Virus record (IMG/VR): IMGVR_UViG_3300039159_000629
Location: 1 to 20,803 of that record
Origin: a virus
Direction: 5' to 3' (one strand)
DNA: 20,803 bases
Positions 1 through 5,485 of the stretch are shown piece by piece. The translations under genes were made by a program, and so were the position numbers. Under the pieces are notes generated by a model, which searched no databases, was not told the DNA's origin, and worked only from the letters and a program-made list of their open reading frames with translations. The first letter of the stretch is position 1. Each line of letters opens with the position of its first letter.

Positions 1-158
1 ACCCGGTTCCATTCCTCGACCGCATCGGCGGTGAGGTGGACCGGCGGCGCGGGAATTGCCGCTTTGGCCTTGGCCTCCTTGCGGTTCAGCGTGCGTTTTC
101 CGGGATTACCGGTCACCAGCTTGAGATGGGTGGGCTTGGGTTTTGTGCCGGGTTTCAT
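1..158 (-). CDS. phage terminase small subunit, P27 family (N-terminal part only)
   Basis: The reading frame starts at an ATG at 158 and runs off the left edge of the window, so only about 52 residues are visible. The N-terminus begins MKPGTKPKPTHLKLVTGNPG and continues KRTLNRKEAKAK. This is the typical start of P27-family terminase small subunits, which have a basic patch with an LKLxxGNPGKRxLN motif. In the family, the small subunit recognises the phage packaging site and recruits the large subunit (ATPase and nuclease). A GAGGAAGG ribosome binding site lies about 9 nt upstream on the minus strand. The gene points left, in the same direction as the early operon and HNH gene, so the head and packaging genes should continue to the left. 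Family assignment is by recognition of the motif; the C-terminus cannot be judged. Confidence 0.85.
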   Translation of the reverse strand, partial: MKPGTKPKPTHLKLVTGNPGKRTLNRKEAKAKAAIPAPPVHLTADAVEEWNR

Positions 159-226
159 GGCCGAGCGCCTTCCTCTATGTCTCGCGCCGGACCGGTTCCA
201 AGCCTCCCAAACCTAAGGACACGACG

Positions 227-658
227 ATATTTGAATTTTTACTCTTCGCCGCCGCGGCCGTATTGCCCGCTGGAGAAAACTTTACCTGCACGCCGACCCG
301 GGTCTGGGATGGCGACGGGCCGGTCTGGTGCGCAGAGGGGCCGCGCATCCGCTTGTCGGGCATCGCCGCGCGAGAGAGCGACGGTAGCTGCAGGTCCAAT
401 CAGCCATGCCCGCGCGCCTCAGCGGAAGAAGCGCGGGATGCGCTGGTCCGGCTTATTGGTCGCCCGGTCGGCGTCTCACGTGAAGGGCATATTCTTGTAA
501 GCGGTCCGGCGATGCAGTGTCGTTCAGAAGGCGGTGCGGGTGGTTCGCGGACGGCTGCCTGGTGCGTGTCCCCGAAATCTGGCGATATCTCTTGCGCCAT
601 GGTCAGGGGTGGCTGGGCTCTGCGATGGGATCGGTATTGGCGGGGGCATCGCTGCTGA
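227..658 (+). CDS. small exported SNase-like (thermonuclease-fold) protein
   Basis: The frame encodes a hydrophobic N-terminal segment (FEFLLFAAAAVLPAG), then a region with VWDGDGPVWC, RIRLSGIAARE and, near the end, SCAMVRGGWALRWDRYWRGHRC. This is the pattern of alphaproteobacterial staphylococcal-nuclease-like proteins, where the SNase fold keeps the 'V.DGDT..' and 'RL.GIDAPE' strands. The classical catalytic Arg/Glu set is only partly evident, so nuclease activity is not assured. Several cysteines fit an exported protein. Start choice is difficult: an AAGGA at 215-219 is ideally spaced for an ATA codon at 227, which would put the hydrophobic segment right at the N-terminus. The only in-frame ATG (143) adds 28 residues that look unlike a signal peptide. 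It sits alone on the plus strand, divergent from the terminase gene. Confidence 0.7.
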   Translation: MFEFLLFAAAAVLPAGENFTCTPTRVWDGDGPVWCAEGPRIRLSGIAARESDGSCRSNQPCPRASAEEARDALVRLIGRPVGVSREGHILVSGPAMQCRSEGGAGGSRTAAWCVSPKSGDISCAMVRGGWALRWDRYWRGHRC

Positions 659-671
659 AGCAGGTTGGAGC

Positions 672-712
672 GACAAGCACTACTTGACATGACAAGCGCC
701 GCTTGACATAAG
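672..712 (+). promoter_or_regulatory. tandem operator/promoter of higBA
   Basis: Two abutting 19-bp direct repeats, 672-690 and 691-709, are identical at 16 of 19 positions. Each carries a CAAG...CTTG palindrome; the second (CAAGCGCCGCTTG) has perfect 5-bp arms. Each repeat ends in TTGACAT. The first TTGACA (684-689) is 17 bp from CATAAG (707-712), a plausible -35/-10 pair that places the transcript start almost at the toxin ATG. Tandem palindromes over the promoter are what an autoregulating HigA-type antitoxin would bind. The repeats are seen directly; the binding role is inferred. Confidence 0.6.
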
Positions 713-717
713 GCTGG

Positions 718-1002
718 ATGGATATCGAGAGCATTTCCCATAAGGGCCTGCGCCGGTTCTTCGAGACCGGCAACGCGAAAGGCCTGGTTGGCGATGTGTC
801 TCGGATCCGCAAAATGCTGACGTATATCGATGCAGCAGCAAGCTTTGATGAACTGGCCGTGCCGCCCAATTATGGACTGCACGAACTGGTCGGTGACAAA
901 GCCGGGCGATGGTCGATGACCGTCACAAGGAACTGGCGCCTGACCTTTATCAAGCTTGATGAGCACAGCATCGCAGAACTCGATCTAGAGGATTACCACT
1001 GA
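718..1002 (+). CDS. higB: HigB/RelE-family toxin of a type II toxin-antitoxin system
   Basis: The 94-aa product has the HigB ('plasmid maintenance system killer') pattern: HKGLRRFFETG near the N-terminus, a central L..ID.A.S..EL segment, and the C-terminal core GLHELVGDKAGRWSMTVTRN followed by WRLTF and a short acidic tail. HigB toxins are ribosome-dependent mRNA interferases with a RelE fold, neutralised by the HigA protein. Length matches the family. The stop overlaps the start of the antitoxin gene (TGATG), the usual toxin-first higBA layout. AAGG at 710-713 precedes the ATG by 4 nt. The gene is transcribed against its neighbours on both sides, which fits an acquired stabilisation module. 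Confidence 0.92.
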   Translation: MDIESISHKGLRRFFETGNAKGLVGDVSRIRKMLTYIDAAASFDELAVPPNYGLHELVGDKAGRWSMTVTRNWRLTFIKLDEHSIAELDLEDYH

Positions 1003-1304
1003 TGGCCATGAACATGCACCCCTCGCTCGCGGTTCACCCTGGCGACTGGCTTAAGAGCGAAGTTGTCGCGCCGCATGGGGTCAGCATCAACCGACTGGCG
1101 GCCAGCTTTCATGTGTCCCGGCAGGCCTTGAGCAATTTGTTCAACGGGCGCGCGGCCTTGTCTGCCGAGATGGCGATCCGGTTTGAGAAAGCTTTCGGCA
1201 TCAGGGCCGATACGCTGATGCGGATGCAGACGGCCTATGACATGGCGCAGGCCCGCGCTCATGCCGACGACATCATCGTGGATGCGGTTGTCGCCGCCGC
1301 CTGA
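1002..1304 (+). CDS. higA: HigA-family antitoxin, XRE-type HTH
   Basis: The 100-aa protein carries a Cro/CI-type helix-turn-helix at about residues 27-65 (SINRLAASFHVSRQALSNLF, then NGRAALSAEMAIRFEKAFG), preceded by HPGDWLKSEVV, the standard HigA opening. HigA binds and neutralises HigB and represses its own operon. The ATG overlaps the higB stop by one base (TGATG), so translation is likely coupled and the proteins made in a fixed ratio. A second in-frame ATG three codons in is possible. The tandem palindromes at 672-709 are its probable operators. The gene ends 5 bp before the end of the convergent methyltransferase gene. Confidence 0.92.
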   Translation: MAMNMHPSLAVHPGDWLKSEVVAPHGVSINRLAASFHVSRQALSNLFNGRAALSAEMAIRFEKAFGIRADTLMRMQTAYDMAQARAHADDIIVDAVVAAA

Positions 1305-1309
1305 CCGCA

Positions 1310-2572
1310 TCAGACTGGTTCAGCTTCTTTGCCGGTTACCGTTCCGGCAAAGTCGTCGAACGTCCTGCCATCGGCTTCGAGGGTCGCGGCCTTGCCGGTA
1401 AAACCCTGCCAGCGCTTGACGATCACGTCGCAGTAGCGCGGATCGAGTTCCATCAGATGGGCCACGCGGCCGTTTTTCTCTGCCGCGATCGCGGTGGTGC
1501 CGGAGCCCGCAAAGCTGTCGAGGACGATGTCGCTGCCTTTGGTGTTGTTGAGCATCTGATACTCGAAAATCGCGACCGGCTTCATCGTCGGATGCTCGCC
1601 GTTGCGTGAGGGCTTGTCGAATTCGAGGATGGTCGTCTGCTTGCGGTCATTCGCCCACAAATGCGCGGCACCGTCTTTCCAACCATATAGGCACGGTTCA
1701 TGTTTCCAATGAAAATCCTGCCGGCCCATCACCTGCGATGATTTCTTCCAGATCAGGCACTGGCGCACTTTCCATCCAGCATCGCGCGCCGCGCCCCTGA
1801 AATTGTAGCCCTCGCTGTCGGCGTGCCAGATGTAGAACACTGCGCCGGGTTTCATCACGGTATCAGCGGTGACATAGGCATCGCGCAGAAACTCGCGGAA
1901 CTGGTCGTCGCCCATATTGTCGTTCTGGATAGTGAGCTTGTCTTTCGTCCCACCTTCATAAGCGACGTTGTAGGGCGGATCGGTCAGCCACATGTCGACC
2001 AGTTGGCCAGCGGTCAGCTTTTCCATGTCATCAACGCTGGTGCTGTCGCCGCACATCAGGCGGTGTTTGCCCATCAGCCAGACATCGCCGGGTTTGGCGA
2101 CAGGGTCCGCAGGCACATCCGGTACTGCGTCGGGATCGGTCAGCCCGTCGGTCGTTTCGGCCAGCAGCTTCGACAGCTCGTCGTCCGAGAACCCGGTCAA
2201 CATCAGGTCGAAGTCAAAGCCCTGCAGATCGCCCAGTTCGACAGCGAGCATCTCAAGGTCCCAGCCAGCATTCAGCGCCAGCTTGTTGTCGGCAATGACG
2301 TAAGCCTTCTTCTGAGCCTCGCTCCAGCCTTTGGCGACCATAGTTGGGATCTGCGTCAGACCCAGCTTGCGGGCTGCAAGAAGTCTGCCGTGCCCGCAGA
2401 GCAGGCCGCCATCTTCATCAACAAGGATCGGATTGGTCCAGCCCCATTCCCGGATCGAGGCCGCGATCTGCGCGACCTGTTCGTCCGAGTGCGTGCGGGA
2501 GTTGCGCGCATAGGGCGTGATCTTCTCTATCGGCCAGAGCTCGCTGCTCTGGGCCGGCCAGTTCTGGTCCAT
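1310..2572 (-). CDS. ParB/Srx-domain DNA methyltransferase (N4-cytosine/N6-adenine, beta-type motif order)
   Basis: The 420-aa protein has an N-terminal ParB-like domain (about residues 10-110) with CGHGRLLAARKLG at 59-71. The C-terminal half is an amino-methyltransferase with DPPY (198-201), HPTMKP (327-332) and the SAM-binding DSFAGSGTT (352-360). DPPY before FxGxG is the beta-group order. It should transfer a methyl group from SAM to the exocyclic amino group of A or C in a specific site. No restriction enzyme gene is next to it, so it is probably an orphan phage methylase that shields phage DNA or marks regulatory sites. The ParB-like domain is common in phage and plasmid methylases of this type. 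Start is supported by AAGGA 6 nt upstream of the ATG. Target specificity cannot be read from sequence. Confidence 0.93.
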   Translation of the reverse strand: MDQNWPAQSSELWPIEKITPYARNSRTHSDEQVAQIAASIREWGWTNPILVDEDGGLLCGHGRLLAARKLGLTQIPTMVAKGWSEAQKKAYVIADNKLALNAGWDLEMLAVELGDLQGFDFDLMLTGFSDDELSKLLAETTDGLTDPDAVPDVPADPVAKPGDVWLMGKHRLMCGDSTSVDDMEKLTAGQLVDMWLTDPPYNVAYEGGTKDKLTIQNDNMGDDQFREFLRDAYVTADTVMKPGAVFYIWHADSEGYNFRGAARDAGWKVRQCLIWKKSSQVMGRQDFHWKHEPCLYGWKDGAAHLWANDRKQTTILEFDKPSRNGEHPTMKPVAIFEYQMLNNTKGSDIVLDSFAGSGTTAIAAEKNGRVAHLMELDPRYCDVIVKRWQGFTGKAATLEADGRTFDDFAGTVTGKEAEPV

Positions 2573-2654
2573 AAATATCCTTGAATAGCGTTTGGCCGCG
2601 GAAGCCTTCAGGCTCGCGGCGCGTGGTCAAAATGTCAGGTCGCAGGGTAGCTGG

Positions 2655-2670
2655 GGGGGCTATTGCCCCC
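2655..2670 (-). other. GC hairpin just downstream of the 74-aa gene
   Basis: GGGGGC (2655-2660) and GCCCCC (2665-2670) form a perfect 6-bp stem around a 4-nt loop, 4 bp past the stop codon of the gene ending at 2674. No T-run follows on the minus strand, so it is not a classical intrinsic terminator. It may cause pausing or protect the RNA end between that gene and the methyltransferase. Confidence 0.4.
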
Positions 2671-2673
2671 GGG

Positions 2674-2898
2674 TCAGACCAGCTCGAGCTCGTTCAGCAC
2701 CTTGGCGGTGTCGAGCAACTGGTCCGTGCGGACCATGATTTCGATGGTGAAGCTGTCAGCGCTTGCGCTGGCGCAGACGCCGCCCTCGTAAAGTTCCTGT
2801 TCGATTGTCTCGAGCACAACAGCAATCCGGCTGCGGTCGAAGTTCTCGGGCAGCATGCGGATCGCAAGCCGGATCGTGCTGCTTGCCTCTGCGCTCAT
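2674..2898 (-). CDS. hypothetical protein, 74 aa
   Basis: Small acidic protein, MSAEASSTIRLAIRMLPENF at the start and RTDQLLDTAKVLNELELV at the end, with alternating hydrophobic positions that suggest an alpha/beta fold. I do not recognise the family. Its ATG overlaps the stop of the preceding gene (ATGA at 2895-2898), so it is translated from the same message as the 120-aa gene upstream. This coupling is the main reason for calling it real. No membrane segment or signal peptide. It lies between the 120-aa gene and the methyltransferase; the gap before the methyltransferase (2573-2673) contains no further gene. Confidence 0.7.
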   Translation of the reverse strand: MSAEASSTIRLAIRMLPENFDRSRIAVVLETIEQELYEGGVCASASADSFTIEIMVRTDQLLDTAKVLNELELV

Positions 2899-3257
2899 TC
2901 GGCGTCTGCCAATATCTCGTAGAGGCCGACAAAGCCGGTCAGATAAGGCAGACCCACCGGAATGCCATGGTCCCGCGAAGTCGCGCGGTTGATGGTCCAG
3001 CCCATCCAGCGGGTGATTGCCGCGTCAATGGCAGCCTTGAGGTCAAGACCGCTGTGGATGCCGTTTGCGACATCGTCAGCCAAGTGGCGTCCGTGCCGGC
3101 TGTCGAGAAAATCCCGAACTCCTTCGGTGCTGCCGCCGGTGGCCTTGGCAACCGCCGGAAAGGCGATGGTCCAGGCTGCTTGGGCATCCGTGAAGCCACC
3201 TGCTGTGCCGAAGAAGCCCCAGGCTTCGTTGGCGGTGGTAAGGGCCTTGTTGGTCAT
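2895..3257 (-). CDS. conserved hypothetical protein, 120 aa
   Basis: Starts MTNKALTTANEAWGFFGTAG and contains FLDSRHGRHLADDVANGI, RWMGWTINRATSRD and GLPYLTGFVGLYEI. I recall a family with this 'EAWGFWGT ... FLDSRHGRHFAD ... RWMGW ... PYLTGF' pattern on plasmids and prophages of Proteobacteria, but it has no function I can name. The patterned His/Asp/Arg residues might form a catalytic or binding site; that is speculation. An upstream in-frame start at 3320 would add a basic 21-residue stretch that does not resemble the family, so 3257 is preferred. Coupled by an ATGA overlap to the 74-aa gene downstream. Soluble, no signal peptide. Confidence 0.82.
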   Translation of the reverse strand: MTNKALTTANEAWGFFGTAGGFTDAQAAWTIAFPAVAKATGGSTEGVRDFLDSRHGRHLADDVANGIHSGLDLKAAIDAAITRWMGWTINRATSRDHGIPVGLPYLTGFVGLYEILADAE

Positions 3258-3447
3258 CTGCGTCGCTTTCGTTTTGGTGAAACGACTAACGCTCTTTTTG
3301 CGCCATCTATCCAGTCGCAAATACTGTATTCGTTGGACTTTTTGTATTTTGACCCCCGGTCGCTAACTCGCGGTTGCGCGTTTTTTGGACCATGCGCGGT
3401 TTCCCTACCGAGAGCGACTGAGAACGAACCGCCCCCCGGGGGTATAG
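3258..3447 (-). other. non-coding gap after the HNH gene, possible packaging/cos region
   Basis: No convincing gene. On the minus strand, directly after the HNH stop, there is ACCCCCGGGGGG (a near-perfect palindrome, about 3435-3446), then AT- and A-rich tracts (runs of A near 3350 and 3390). In many tailed phages the cos/pac site lies next to the HNH and terminase genes. Here the terminase gene is about 3 kb further on, separated by accessory genes, so the assignment is tentative. Confidence 0.2.
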
Positions 3448-3714
3448 TCACCCGATCGGCCACCCGTCGGGGCCCACGGCGATCGTCCTGCGATGGCCGA
3501 ATTGTTCGGCAGTCCGCTTGGCATGGCACTCGGCGCAGAGGCAGCGGATGTTGCTGTCTTCGTCCGATCCTCCATGGGCTAGCGGCACTATGTGGTCAGG
3601 TACGGTCGCCTCTCGGACAATCCCGACGGAGGCACAATCTCGGCAGAGGGGCTCTGCCTGTAAACGATGCAGGCGCTGCGCAACTGCCTGGCGTCCCCGA
3701 AGTCGTTCAGCCAT
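3448..3714 (-). CDS. HNH endonuclease (phage packaging-associated type)
   Basis: The 88-aa protein has two Cys pairs, LCRDCASVG and CLCAECHAKRT, around the HNH core DHIVPLAHGGSDEDSNIRCL. The first His (PDHIVP), the Asn (DSNIRCLC) and the last His (CHAKRT) are all present. This is the small zinc-binding HNH family encoded beside terminase genes, needed together with the terminase for DNA cleavage in packaging (family knowledge). The gene points towards the terminase small subunit at the left edge, although a methyltransferase, two unknown genes and the plus-strand accessory genes lie between. No clear ribosome binding site precedes the ATG at 3714, so a start a few codons away is possible. A terminator ends the upstream operon 20 bp before it. 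Confidence 0.9.
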   Translation of the reverse strand: MAERLRGRQAVAQRLHRLQAEPLCRDCASVGIVREATVPDHIVPLAHGGSDEDSNIRCLCAECHAKRTAEQFGHRRTIAVGPDGWPIG

Positions 3715-3733
3715 CGCGCAACGCCTGCAACGG

Positions 3734-3764
3734 AAAACGCCCGGAAGCCGTTAGGCCCCGGGCG
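3734..3764 (-). terminator. intrinsic terminator of the early operon
   Basis: On the minus strand CGCCCGG (3764-3758) pairs with CCGGGCG (3744-3738), with an inner GGC/GCC stem around TAAC, followed by TTTT (3737-3734). It lies 120 bp past the last gene of the early operon and just before the HNH gene, so it would separate early from late transcription. Confidence 0.65.
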
Positions 3765-3845
3765 CAGTTCTTAACTCTGCATTTCGGAAGGTCTAGACCA
3801 TGTGGCAAGTTCCGTCAACACAAAATCGCACAATAATTCAATAGA

Positions 3846-3885
3846 ATCAGTTTGTTAGTTCACTTGGTAGGCGAGTGAAACTGAT
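3846..3885 (-). other. bulged hairpin overlapping the stop codon of the last early gene
   Basis: ATCAGTT (3846-3852) and TCACT (3860-3864) pair with AGTGA (3874-3878) and AACTGAT (3879-3885), giving 7 bp, a 7-nt bulge, 5 bp and a 9-nt loop. The outer arm reaches into the stop codon of the 3885-4466 gene. No T-run follows, so it may stabilise or process the mRNA 3' end rather than terminate it. Confidence 0.4.
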
Positions 3886-4466
3886 CACGAACTGTCGCTG
3901 CGGACCCGGAACAGACGGCATATAGCATCGAGACCATGACAAAGGTTGTTGATATCCGCAGCCGGCCAGCTCGATGCTTCGGCGTCGTAGCAAACCACGG
4001 CATGGACCAAGGCACTGGGCCTGCGTCCGGTCCTGCCAGGCGCGTCGCTGTCGGCCGTCCGCAACATCAGAACCGCACTGGCGGCCTGCCTGCGTACCTT
4101 TGCGACCAGCGCCGGGTCATGGTCAGGCGCACTGCCACCGAAGATGCCTTCGTTGATGAGCAGGGCAGTCACCGATCGCGGCTGATCTGTCGGCAGGCCC
4201 ATGACGGCGCGGTTGCGCGCCATGATCTCACCGTACAATTCGCCGGCAGCGAACTGCTCTGACGTGACAGCTCCTGCAAACGCCAGCCTACCCAGCGCCG
4301 TGCCCAACCGTTCGTCCCGGGCTTGGCGCACCGTCACGCCGTAATGACGCTGCCGGGCCTCCAGCACCGTCGCAGTGACCTCGCGCTGGGTTTCACCGGC
4401 ACCGGGCTGGACCAGCTTGCCCGACGGGTGGCGGCGGCCCGCCTTGCGCTTACGCCCCTTTGCCAC
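3885..4466 (-). CDS. conserved phage hypothetical protein, 193 aa
   Basis: Begins MAKGRKRKAGRRHPSGKLVQ when read from a GTG, followed by GETQREVTATVLEARQRHYG, LGRLAFAGAVTSEQFAAGELY and a C-terminal helix-rich region. Proteins with this 'RKxGxRHPSGKLVQP ... EARxRHxGV ... LGRL.LAG.IT..Q..AG..Y' pattern are common in prophages of Alphaproteobacteria; I know of no established role. The basic N-terminus hints at nucleic acid binding. The GTG at 4466 has GGAGG 5 nt upstream; an ATG at 4478 (197 aa) is the alternative. Either start overlaps the end of the preceding gene, so the two are coupled. It is the last gene of the early operon. Confidence 0.85.
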   Translation of the reverse strand: MAKGRKRKAGRRHPSGKLVQPGAGETQREVTATVLEARQRHYGVTVRQARDERLGTALGRLAFAGAVTSEQFAAGELYGEIMARNRAVMGLPTDQPRSVTALLINEGIFGGSAPDHDPALVAKVRRQAASAVLMLRTADSDAPGRTGRRPSALVHAVVCYDAEASSWPAADINNLCHGLDAICRLFRVRSDSS

Positions 4467-4638
4467 GGACGCCTCCATAAAGGCGCTCGCCGATTGCCCG
4501 GAGAGCTTCGCGCTCCATGGCACTGAGCCGCTGATCGCTGACCGAGACCGCCAGGATGCCGTTCCTCCAGCCATAGCGTTTCAGCTCCTCGCCGTCGCGC
4601 TGGCGTGCGCTGTCGTAGATTCGGGAGGTCATGCTCAT
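4450..4638 (-). CDS. hypothetical small protein, 62 aa
   Basis: MSMTSRIYDSARQRDGEELK and a downstream RLSAMEREALRAIGERLYGG helix. I do not recognise it. The evidence for coding is context: its ATG overlaps the stop of the DUF6378 gene (ATGA at 4635-4638), and its 3' end overlaps the start of the next gene by 17-29 nt. It is rich in Arg and Glu and predicted helical in its C-terminal half. A second in-frame ATG two codons in is equally possible. Confidence 0.75.
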   Translation of the reverse strand: MSMTSRIYDSARQRDGEELKRYGWRNGILAVSVSDQRLSAMEREALRAIGERLYGGVRGKGA

Positions 4639-4892
4639 GAGCGCACCTCCGGCAGCAGCGCGGCATAGCCGATGACATCGACGACGCTGTCGACGTGCCC
4701 TGGATCATAAGCGAGCCGGACAAGCTTTAGATCAATCATGCACAGCGCGACCTGTGCCGGGGTGACTGGGGTGCCCAGCGTGATCGACCAGCGCGCCGCA
4801 ATGGCGCGAAACTGATCGGCAGCCTCGCCGTAATCGTCGCGGCGTTCTTCCAGCACCTTGGCGGTGTGGCCGAGAATGGACCAGCTGGTCAT
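4635..4892 (-). CDS. DUF6378-type phage protein, 85 aa
   Basis: Pattern: LEERRDDYGEAADQFRAIAA near the N-terminus, then RWSITLGTPVTPAQVALCMI, DLKLVRLAYDPGHVDSVVD and VIGYAALL. This 'ERxxDYG....F..IA..W......I.......M..LK..RL......D...D..GYA' arrangement is that of DUF6378, a small phage family resembling helical nucleotide-pyrophosphohydrolase (MazG-like) scaffolds by its D/E/K spacing. Enzymatic activity has not, to my knowledge, been shown. Starts with an ATGA overlap on the RuvC-like gene and ends with one on the 62-aa gene. Confidence is good that it is a gene, moderate for the family label. Confidence 0.85.
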   Translation of the reverse strand: MTSWSILGHTAKVLEERRDDYGEAADQFRAIAARWSITLGTPVTPAQVALCMIDLKLVRLAYDPGHVDSVVDVIGYAALLPEVRS

Positions 4893-5428
4893 CGGACACC
4901 TCCTCGGGTCTCGATGGCCCAGAGCAGGATGGCGATGGCGTCGGCCTCGTTGTCATCGGCGGGCGCAAAACCCTTGGCCTGGACGGCCGCGATGACTGCC
5001 GCCTTGTCGGCGTTGCCCTTGCCGGTGATGAACCGCTTGATCGTCCCGACTGGCACGCCCTGGTAGGCAACCAGGTGTTCCTCGCACCAGGCGGTCAGGA
5101 CGGCGAGCAGCCCGCCGTAAACATGCGCGGCATCGGTGCCGACGTGGCGCCGCACCTCCTCGAAGTGGATCGCCTCGATCGGCCCGGCATCAGCATCCAG
5201 CTGATCGAGCCATTTGCGGAACCGGAGGAACCGCATGCCGCCCCCGTCATAGCGGGACGGCTTGAGGCTGAGGGTGCCGCTGACAATCGGACCGGTTGAC
5301 GGGCGCAGGGCCCAACCGGTGGTGGTGCCCAGATCCAATGCAAGCATCGTGGTGGACGGGGCAATCAGTCCGGCAGTTGTTGCAGGGGGTGCAACACCTG
5401 CAGGCAAAGCGAGGGTATGCGAAGCCAT
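4889..5428 (-). CDS. RuvC-like Holliday junction resolvase
   Basis: The 179-aa protein has a RuvC/RNase H fold signature: LALDLGTTTGWAL (about 29-41) with first acidic residue D32, HFEEV (88-92) with the second, a central KRFITGKGNADKAAVIAAVQ segment and C-terminal DDNEADAIAILLW (158-170) with the remaining acidic residues. Such enzymes cut four-way junctions symmetrically; phage versions resolve recombination or replication intermediates before packaging. The first 27 residues are low complexity and not part of the fold, so an internal ATG at M28 is possible, but CGGAG lies 7 nt before the ATG at 5428. It follows the repeat region at 5486-5875 and is coupled to the DUF6378 gene. Fits the recombination/replication genes upstream in the same operon. 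Confidence 0.93.
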   Translation of the reverse strand: MASHTLALPAGVAPPATTAGLIAPSTTMLALDLGTTTGWALRPSTGPIVSGTLSLKPSRYDGGGMRFLRFRKWLDQLDADAGPIEAIHFEEVRRHVGTDAAHVYGGLLAVLTAWCEEHLVAYQGVPVGTIKRFITGKGNADKAAVIAAVQAKGFAPADDNEADAIAILLWAIETRGGVR

Positions 5429-5485
5429 TATGGTCTCCGTTCGGGAATGTCTGGGATGATGTTTGCGGAAGGTCGGGATAGGGTA

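Noticed and set aside
159-226. Possible operator between the divergent terminase and SNase-like genes.
   Set aside because: No palindrome or promoter hexamers stand out apart from the ribosome binding sites.
1310-2572. Methyltransferase as half of a restriction-modification system.
   Set aside because: No restriction endonuclease gene adjoins it; the HNH gene matches packaging-associated HNH proteins and is over 800 bp away.
1823-2584. Plus-strand 253-codon frame opposite the methyltransferase.
   Set aside because: Shadow of the gene whose DPPY and FAGSGTT motifs are intact on the minus strand.
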